Source: an uncultured Ardenticatenia bacterium (GTDB lineage: Bacteria > Chloroflexota > Anaerolineae > 4572-78 > NAK82). Taken from it: DNA of 64,000 nucleotides. The stretch spans positions 1 through 64,000 of the forward strand of contig CAKZLO010000033.1 of NCBI GenBank assembly GCA_937127125.1, read 5' to 3'. This document shows, one piece after another, positions 58,518 through 64,000 of this stretch. A model generated the notes under the pieces. It was not told the DNA's origin. It ran no database searches and saw only the letters and a list, made by a program, of their open reading frames with translations. Every line of letters begins with the position of its first letter. Position 1 is the stretch's first letter. The translations under genes and the position numbers were made by a program.

Positions 58518-59447
58518 ATGACAGCAACCACGTTGCAAGCGGAGAAGGTGGCCCAGCGGCACCACGTACGCCGTATCAGCGATAAGACTATCCAGACGGC
58601 ATTTATCTTGCCGACAATGGTGCTACTGATTCTGTGGAACATCTTCCCGCTGTTTTATAGCCTTTACTTGAGTTTCACTGAGTATTCGGTCATTGCGGGG
58701 GCCCCACCTAAGTGGATAGGCTTCGAGAACTACCGCAATATCCTGAGCAGCCCGTTGATCTGGAAATACTTTGCCCTGACCGGCCGGTTTGCACTGCTTT
58801 CTGTGGGGCTGCAGACGATTATCGGCTTTGCCATGGCTATGATTGTGCGTGCCAAGTTCCGCGGCAGTGGCTTTATCACCACGCTGATTCTTATCCCGAT
58901 GATGCTTTCACCGGTCGTGGTGGGCAAGTTCTGGGCTATGATCTACAATCCCACATTCGGGCCGCTCAACTACCTTTTGGGGATGCCACCACCCAGGGGG
59001 CCCGACTGGCTGGCGAACCCCCAGTTCGCGCTCTGGGCAGTTGTGCTTGTGGATGTCTGGATGTGGAGCCCCTTTGTGATGTTGCTCTGTCTCTCCGGCT
59101 TGAAGGCAATTCCGGAGTATCTGTACGAGGCAGCTGCGATCGACCGTGCCAGCGCATGGTTTCAGTTCTGGCGCATTACACTGCCTCAGGTAGCACCGCT
59201 GCTGATGATCGCTATCCTGTTCCGCACCATCGAAGCCTTCAAGCAATTCGACGTGGTGATGGGTCTGACGGGAGGTGGCCCAGGCGATGCTACCGAGCTG
59301 GTGGCGGTCAACCTGTATCGCATTGCCTTTCTGGGGCGCTTCGATACAGGCATTGCGAGCGCTTTCGCGTACATCGTTCTTATCATTATCATTTCGATCA
59401 GCAACCTATATATCCGGTATCTGAACCAGCTGCGTGGGGAGGCGTAG
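58518..59447 (+). CDS. Sugar ABC transporter permease (MalF/UgpA type)
   Basis: 309 residues, six membrane helices. N-terminal TAFILPTMVLLILWNIFPLF-like segment (IQTAFILPTMVLLILWNIF) followed by LYLSFTEYSV; coupling loop EYLYEAAAIDRASAWFQFW followed by RITLPQVAPLL contacts the ATPase. First permease of a CUT1 pair, 103 bp after the binding-protein gene. Confidence 0.95.
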   Translation: MTATTLQAEKVAQRHHVRRISDKTIQTAFILPTMVLLILWNIFPLFYSLYLSFTEYSVIAGAPPKWIGFENYRNILSSPLIWKYFALTGRFALLSVGLQTIIGFAMAMIVRAKFRGSGFITTLILIPMMLSPVVVGKFWAMIYNPTFGPLNYLLGMPPPRGPDWLANPQFALWAVVLVDVWMWSPFVMLLCLSGLKAIPEYLYEAAAIDRASAWFQFWRITLPQVAPLLMIAILFRTIEAFKQFDVVMGLTGGGPGDATELVAVNLYRIAFLGRFDTGIASAFAYIVLIIIISISNLYIRYLNQLRGEA

Positions 59448-59450
59448 TAT

Positions 59451-60563
59451 ATGGCAAAGTTTGAAGAGGTCGGCCCGCGCTCGCCGATCACCGAGAGCAC
59501 CCGTGTAGACTTGGTGCATCCGCGTGCTCGTCTGGGGGTAACGATTCGCGCTATCGTTGCCATTGTGATCGTGGCGATCATGCTTTTCCCGGTGATCTGG
59601 TTGTCGCTTACTACGATTAAGACGCGACCTGATTCGGTAGCTGTGCCACCTAAGTTCATCCCGTATTTTCCCGACGGGTTCCTCAGCGATTGGTGTATGG
59701 TGCCACAGCTCAACAAGGATGGCACACCTAAGCTGGATAAGGAGGGGCAGCCTGTCTTGAAGGAAAGACCCATCTGCTTCGACGTGACGCTGGAGGGCAT
59801 TGTGGGGCTCTTCTTTGAGCGCCGCACGCTGACACCCGCGCAGATGAAGCAGTACATGGATGATCCCAACTTAGATTGGGCGGACCGCATTCTCCTCAAA
59901 CGCGGGCTGCTTATCACCGGACCCGGCGAGTTTGTCAACCGCTTCCGCAACTCTCTCATTATTGCTGGTACTTCGACTGTGTTGGCGGTGACGTTTGGCC
60001 TGCTGGCCGCCTACGCCTTCAGCCGCTGGGACATCAGTGGCAAGAAGGACTTCCTGTTCTTCATCCTGAGCACGCGCATGCTGCCACCGGTCGTAGTGAC
60101 CATCCCTATCTTTCTGATGTACCGCCAGCTGGGCATCTACGACACGCACATTGGCATGATCCTGCTCTACACTGTGTTCAATCTGTCGCTCTCGGTGTGG
60201 TTGCTGAAGGGTTTCCTCGACGAGATCCCTAGGGAGTACGAAGAAGCGGCGTTGGTGGATGGCTACAGCCGACTGCAGGCGTTTCGCAAGGTGGTGTTGC
60301 CCCAGGCGGCGACGGGCATTGCAGCGACCACCGTGTTCTGCCTGATCTTTGCCTGGAATGAATATGCCTTCTCCCTGATGTTGACGTCGGACATCGCGCG
60401 TACCGCGCCGCCCTCGATCGCCAGCACCCAGGGCGCAGGTGGCTTCGAGTGGGCCATTATTGCCACCGCTTCGATGCTCTTCCTGATCCCTGTGGTAGTC
60501 ATCACCTTCGCGTTGCGCCAGCACTTGTTGCGCGGCGTCACTTTTGGCGCGATCCGGCAGTAA
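59451..60563 (+). CDS. Sugar ABC transporter permease (MalG type) with an insertion after the first helix
   Basis: 370 residues, about 80 longer than typical MalG proteins. Helix 1 at about 28-50 (IRAIVAIVIVAIMLFPVIWL), then the usual TTIKTRPDSVAVPPKFIP, then an extra segment (about 70-140) with charged and Cys residues (NKDGTPKLDKEGQPVLKERP and MKQYMDDPNLDWADR) before the common NRFRNSLIIAGTSTVLAV. Coupling loop EIPREYEEAALVDGYSRLQ. The insertion is expected outside the membrane, where it could contact the binding protein. It starts 3 bp after the MalF-type gene with a ribosome site GGGGAGG. Confidence 0.93.
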   Translation: MAKFEEVGPRSPITESTRVDLVHPRARLGVTIRAIVAIVIVAIMLFPVIWLSLTTIKTRPDSVAVPPKFIPYFPDGFLSDWCMVPQLNKDGTPKLDKEGQPVLKERPICFDVTLEGIVGLFFERRTLTPAQMKQYMDDPNLDWADRILLKRGLLITGPGEFVNRFRNSLIIAGTSTVLAVTFGLLAAYAFSRWDISGKKDFLFFILSTRMLPPVVVTIPIFLMYRQLGIYDTHIGMILLYTVFNLSLSVWLLKGFLDEIPREYEEAALVDGYSRLQAFRKVVLPQAATGIAATTVFCLIFAWNEYAFSLMLTSDIARTAPPSIASTQGAGGFEWAIIATASMLFLIPVVVITFALRQHLLRGVTFGAIRQ

Positions 60564-60575
60564 TGAGGACGAAAG

Positions 60576-61670
60576 ATGGCAACTATCGAATTGCGTCAAG
60601 TAGAAAAGAAGTTCGGTCAGCTCCATGCTGTCAAGCCGATGGACCTCACCATCCACAGTGGTGAGTTCGTGGTGTTGCTAGGACCATCCGGCTGCGGCAA
60701 GACAACTACATTACGTATGATTTCAGGTTTGGAAGCGGTCACAGGGGGCCATATCTATCTGGACGGGCGTGATGTTACCTGGTTACACCCCAGTGAGCGT
60801 GATATTGCCTTTGTCTTCCAGTTCTTCGCGCTGTATCCCCATATGACCGTGTTGGATAATATTCGCTTCCCGTTGCAGGCGCAGCGCGTCCCGCGTGACG
60901 AGGCGGAGAAACGGGTGTCTGAAATCGTGAAAATGCTTCAGATCGAGCACCTGTTGCATTTGCGCCCCGGCTCGTTGAGCGGTGGGGACCGGCAACGCGT
61001 GGCGCTGGCGCGTGCATTGGTGCGCCGCCCTGCAGCCTTCCTGATGGACGAGCCGCTGGGGGCGCTGGATGCTGACCTGCGCGAGTCGATGCGTGCTGAG
61101 ATCAAACGACTGCACATCGCCAACAATGCCACTACCGTCTATGTGACGCACGACCAGCTAGAGGCGATGGCACTGGGCGATCGGATTGTGGTGATGTCCG
61201 CCGCCGAAATCCAACAGGTGGGCAATCCGGCTGAAGTGTACTACAAGCCAGCCAACCTGTTTGTGGCGCGTTTCATCGGCAGTCCTGGCATGAACCTGAT
61301 CAGCGGCCGCTATGCGGATGGCGTTGTGTATCTGCCGGGTGACAACCGCTACACGGTGCCGGAAAGCTGGCGTGCACCGCTGGCACAGGCCCTCAAGGAC
61401 GGCGAGGTGATCATTGGCTTCCGGCCGGAATCGGCACGCATCACCGAAGACGGCGCACTGGCGGCACGGGTGTACGCCAGCGATATGCATGGAGCTTTCA
61501 ACATGATCCACCTGGCGCTGGGGGAGGAATCCAACATTGTCAACGTGCGGGTGGATCGGTGGATCACCTATGCGCTGGACACCCCGGTGCGCTTTGACAT
61601 CGACCCGGAGGGGGTGCGTTTCTTCGATCCGCGCAGTGAGAAAGCGCTGAGACGAGGTGGAGCACAATGA
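60576..61670 (+). CDS. Sugar ABC transporter ATP-binding protein (MalK/UgpC type), first of two
   Basis: 364 residues. Walker A LLGPSGCGKTTTLR, Q-loop FVFQFFALYPHMTV (Phe-Phe where most relatives have Asn-Tyr), signature LSGGDRQRVALARALV, Walker B FLMDEPLGALDADLRE, H-loop YVTHDQLEAMALGDR. The C-terminal regulatory part (about 240-364) is an OB-fold as in MalK (NRYTVPESWRAPLAQ, GFRPESARI). It probably forms a heterodimer with the next gene, with which it overlaps by 4 bp (ATGA). Confidence 0.95.
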   Translation: MATIELRQVEKKFGQLHAVKPMDLTIHSGEFVVLLGPSGCGKTTTLRMISGLEAVTGGHIYLDGRDVTWLHPSERDIAFVFQFFALYPHMTVLDNIRFPLQAQRVPRDEAEKRVSEIVKMLQIEHLLHLRPGSLSGGDRQRVALARALVRRPAAFLMDEPLGALDADLRESMRAEIKRLHIANNATTVYVTHDQLEAMALGDRIVVMSAAEIQQVGNPAEVYYKPANLFVARFIGSPGMNLISGRYADGVVYLPGDNRYTVPESWRAPLAQALKDGEVIIGFRPESARITEDGALAARVYASDMHGAFNMIHLALGEESNIVNVRVDRWITYALDTPVRFDIDPEGVRFFDPRSEKALRRGGAQ

Positions 61671-62728
61671 GCCACGTGGAGTTACAGCATATTACAAAGC
61701 GTTTCAAGACCGTCACGGCGTTGCGCGACGTGTCGTTTGACATACAAGATGGCGAGTTCTTCGTATTGTTAGGGCCAACAGGTGCCGGCAAGACCACGAC
61801 TTTGCGCGTCGTCGCCGGCCTGGAACGGCAGACACAAGGGCACGTTCTCTTCGATGGCGAGGTGGTGGACGACCTGCCACCCCCCGACCGCGACATCGCT
61901 TTTGTGTTTCAGCAATACTCGCTGTACCCGAATATGTCGGTGTATGACAACTTGGCCTTCCCGTTGCGCGCGCCGATGCGGCGCATGTCCGAGGATGAGA
62001 TCCGCCGGCGTGTGTACCAGGCTGCCGAAATCCTGCGCATCACCCATCTCCTGGAGCGCAGGACGTCCCATCTGTCCGGTGGTGAGATGCAGCGTGTCTC
62101 ATTAGGGCGTGCCATCGTGCGTCAGCCGCGCATCTTCTTGATGGATGAACCCCTTTCCAACCTGGATGCCAAGCTGCGTGAGGCGCTCCGTGTGGAACTG
62201 AAGCACATCCAGAAAACCCAAGGTAGCACCACCCTGTTCGTCACTCACGACCAGATCGAGGCCCTCACTATGGCTGACCGCATTGCAGTGTTGAATAAGG
62301 GGCGCATCACTCAGATCGGCAGCCCCACTGATATTTATGACCGGCCGGCGACGATCTTCGTGGCGCAGCTGGTGGGTGTGCCGCGCATCAATCTGGTGGA
62401 TGCACGGTGTGATGATGGGACGATCAGCATCATAGACAGCACGGTGCGCCTGCCGAAGCCGGTGAGCGGCGAGCTGCCAGCGCGTTTCAAGTTGGGAGTG
62501 CGTCCGGAGCATGTGCAGCTGCATCCTCAGGGTGAGTACGTCGGAGAGCTGCTTCTGATCGAGCCGCTGGGGGTCGAATCGATCCTGCACATCAAGGTGG
62601 GCAAGCAGAGTTTGGTGTGTACGGTGCCGGGTATGACGCATCACAAGCTGGGCGAGGCGTTGCGCTTCAACTTGGTGCGTGAACGGTTGCATTTCTTCCG
62701 CGAAGACGGTGTGCGCATACAGGTTTAG
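61667..62728 (+). CDS. Sugar ABC transporter ATP-binding protein (MalK/UgpC type), second of two
   Basis: 353 residues. Walker A LLGPTGAGKTTTLR, Q-loop FVFQQYSLYPNMSV, signature LSGGEMQRVSLGRAIV, Walker B FLMDEPLSNLDAKLRE, H-loop FVTHDQIEALTMADR, then an OB-fold tail with LGVRPEHVQLHPQGEY. Translationally coupled to the first ATPase gene. Most CUT1 systems use one MalK homodimer; an adjacent pair of diverged MalK genes implies an obligate heterodimer or alternative partners for the same permeases. Confidence 0.95.
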   Translation: MSHVELQHITKRFKTVTALRDVSFDIQDGEFFVLLGPTGAGKTTTLRVVAGLERQTQGHVLFDGEVVDDLPPPDRDIAFVFQQYSLYPNMSVYDNLAFPLRAPMRRMSEDEIRRRVYQAAEILRITHLLERRTSHLSGGEMQRVSLGRAIVRQPRIFLMDEPLSNLDAKLREALRVELKHIQKTQGSTTLFVTHDQIEALTMADRIAVLNKGRITQIGSPTDIYDRPATIFVAQLVGVPRINLVDARCDDGTISIIDSTVRLPKPVSGELPARFKLGVRPEHVQLHPQGEYVGELLLIEPLGVESILHIKVGKQSLVCTVPGMTHHKLGEALRFNLVRERLHFFREDGVRIQV

Positions 62729-62768
62729 TCTCTCACCAGTTATTTAGACACAAGGAGGTATCGCATCA

Positions 62769-63770
62769 ATGGGACGACCAGTCACACTCTTCACCGGTCA
62801 ATGGGCTGACCTGTCTCTGGAAGTGCTGGCGCAAAAAGCCAGCGCTTGGGGCTTCGACGGCCTGGAGCTCGCCTGCTGGGGTGACCATTTCGAAGTAGAC
62901 AAAGCACTCAGCCAGGATGGGTACGTCCAGAGCCGTTGGGACATCCTCAACAAGTATAACCTGAAATGCTTCGCCATTAGTAGCCATCTGGTGGGGCAGT
63001 GCATCTGTGACCCCATCGACAAGCGGCACCAGCGCATCCTGCCGGCGCGCCTGTGGGGCGAGGGTGATCCAGACAAGGTGCGCGAGCGCTGCATCCAGGA
63101 AATGAAGGACACGGCCAAAGCGGCTAAGCTCTTTGGGGTCAACATTGTCAACGGTTTCACCGGCAGCAGTGTGTGGGGCAAGTTCTATTTCTTCCCGCCT
63201 ACTTCCCAAGCTGACATCGACGAAGGCTACAAGGAATTCGCTGCCCTCTGGCTGCCCATTTTGGACGAGTTCCAGAAACAGGGTGTGCGCTTCGGGCTGG
63301 AGGTGCACCCGACGGAGATCGCCTATGATATCTACACCGCACGGCGTGCGCTGGAGGCAGTTAACTGGCATCCCGCCTTCTGCTTCAACTTTGACCCCAG
63401 CCACTTCGTACATCAGTTCATCAATCCAGTGTTCTTCCTGGAGGAGTTTCCCGACCGCATCATCCATATGCACGTGAAAGACTCCCGCGTGCAGCTGAAC
63501 GGACGCAACAGCATTCTCTCCTCCCACCTGGACTTTGGTGATCCACGACGCGGATGGGACTTTGTCTCACCAGGCCGCGGTGATGTTAAGTGGGATCCGA
63601 TCATCCGCACGCTTAACCGCATCGGCTATCAGGGGCCATTGTCCATCGAATGGGAAGACACCGGCATGGACCGCGAGTGGGGAGCTCCTGAGGCGCTGGC
63701 GATGATTCGCAAGCAGGACTTCGCCGCGTCCGCCGTGGCGTTCGATGCCGCCTTCGCGGCCCAGAAGTGA
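62769..63770 (+). CDS. Sugar phosphate isomerase/epimerase-like TIM barrel (long form)
   Basis: 333 residues, longer than the other two barrels in the locus. Predicted metal ligands: Glu in [13 protein letters not shown], Asp and His in [11 protein letters not shown], His in [11 protein letters not shown], Glu in [11 protein letters not shown]. Conserved [33 protein letters not shown] at the start. Relatives are commonly coupled to Gfo/Idh/MocA dehydrogenases, as here (15 bp gap). Ribosome site ACAAGGAGG. Confidence 0.92.
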   Translation: MGRPVTLFTGQWADLSLEVLAQKASAWGFDGLELACWGDHFEVDKALSQDGYVQSRWDILNKYNLKCFAISSHLVGQCICDPIDKRHQRILPARLWGEGDPDKVRERCIQEMKDTAKAAKLFGVNIVNGFTGSSVWGKFYFFPPTSQADIDEGYKEFAALWLPILDEFQKQGVRFGLEVHPTEIAYDIYTARRALEAVNWHPAFCFNFDPSHFVHQFINPVFFLEEFPDRIIHMHVKDSRVQLNGRNSILSSHLDFGDPRRGWDFVSPGRGDVKWDPIIRTLNRIGYQGPLSIEWEDTGMDREWGAPEALAMIRKQDFAASAVAFDAAFAAQK

Positions 63771-63784
63771 AAGGAGTATCCACA

Positions 63785-64000
63785 ATGGCCAAAGAGTCCT
63801 TCACCGCACAGGCAACCGTCACAGCAGTGGGTGAGATCCCGCACATCGGTGTCGGCATGCTAGGCTATGCTTTCATGGGCAAGGCGCACAGCAATGCCTT
63901 CAAGAAAATCCCTTACATTATGTATCCGCCGCCTGCCATTCCCGATCTGGTGGCGATTTGCGGTCGTAACGAAGCAGCCACTGCTGAGGCTGCGCGCCGC
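63785..64000 (+). CDS. Gfo/Idh/MocA family oxidoreductase (3' end cut by window)
   Basis: ATG 63785 follows AAAGGAG and the frame stays open to the last base (72 codons). After a short N-terminal extension the Rossmann start reads HIGVGMLGYAFMGKAHSNAF, then PDLVAICGRNEAATAEAARR, typical of Gfo/Idh/MocA NAD(P)-dependent sugar or inositol dehydrogenases. With the upstream barrel it probably forms an oxidation/isomerisation pair. Confidence 0.88.
   Translation, partial: MAKESFTAQATVTAVGEIPHIGVGMLGYAFMGKAHSNAFKKIPYIMYPPPAIPDLVAICGRNEAATAEAARR

Overview
The window looks like chromosomal DNA of a Chloroflexota bacterium (Anaerolineae/Caldilineae-like). That is an inference from three things: surface proteins with Thr-Pro linkers, a run of very large GT39-type membrane glycosyltransferases with extracellular beta-sandwich tails, and a PspA/solute-binding/vWA cluster of a kind I associate with that phylum. 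No rRNA, tRNA, CRISPR array, insertion sequence or phage gene was seen. Canonical sigma-70 promoters (TTGACA / TATAAT, 16-18 bp spacing) can be read directly in front of many transcription units.

Layout. 1-2 kb: end of a surface protein, converging with queA. 2.1-6.2 kb: a GAF-rich NarL-type sensor kinase, its LuxR-type response regulator (preceded by a 17-codon leader ORF whose stop overlaps the regulator start), a terminator, and a small unit with a 38-residue membrane microprotein. 6.3-29.1 kb: a nine-gene, head-to-tail minus-strand operon of polytopic glycan enzymes (seven PMT/GT39-like proteins, one YfhO-like, one O-antigen-ligase-like), tightly coupled and probably starting from a leaderless promoter. 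Seven of the nine carry one to three copies of one extracellular beta-sandwich module. 29.4-31.2 kb: a NYN-domain nuclease gene with a structured leader, divergent from a small protein with a PcrA-tail-like domain. 31.2-35.9 kb: minus-strand cluster pspA - SBP - SBP/vWA fusion - two-TM coiled-coil protein. 36-39.5 kb: ribosomal protein S1-like gene and an FHA/TM/Ig-like surface protein. 39.6-44.1 kb: peptide ABC transporter (binding protein and two permeases, no ATPases) with a DUF1028 hydrolase, behind a consensus promoter and a perfect 11-bp palindrome. 44.5-46.1 kb: surface protein whose C-terminal domain matches the first gene of the window. 46.5-47.7 kb: a primary-type sigma factor.

48-64 kb: a plus-strand carbohydrate catabolic locus: cupin isomerase-like protein, three sugar isomerase/epimerase TIM barrels, a zinc polyol dehydrogenase, a split Tm-1 homologue (UPF0261 plus PEP-hydrolase-like TIM barrel), a stand-alone formyltransferase, a class II aldolase-like protein without its catalytic motif, a complete CUT1-type sugar ABC transporter with two different ATPases, and the start of a Gfo/Idh/MocA oxidoreductase cut by the window end. 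It probably imports a sugar or polyol and oxidises and epimerises it; the substrate cannot be read from sequence. Its leader holds a strong promoter followed about 100 nt later by a 13-bp terminator hairpin, suggesting attenuation or a small RNA.

Candidates for a previously undescribed system are (i) the glycosyltransferase operon with its shared beta-sandwich module, (ii) the PspA/SBP/SBP-vWA/coiled-coil cluster and (iii) the split Tm-1 plus formyltransferase plus degenerate aldolase group.
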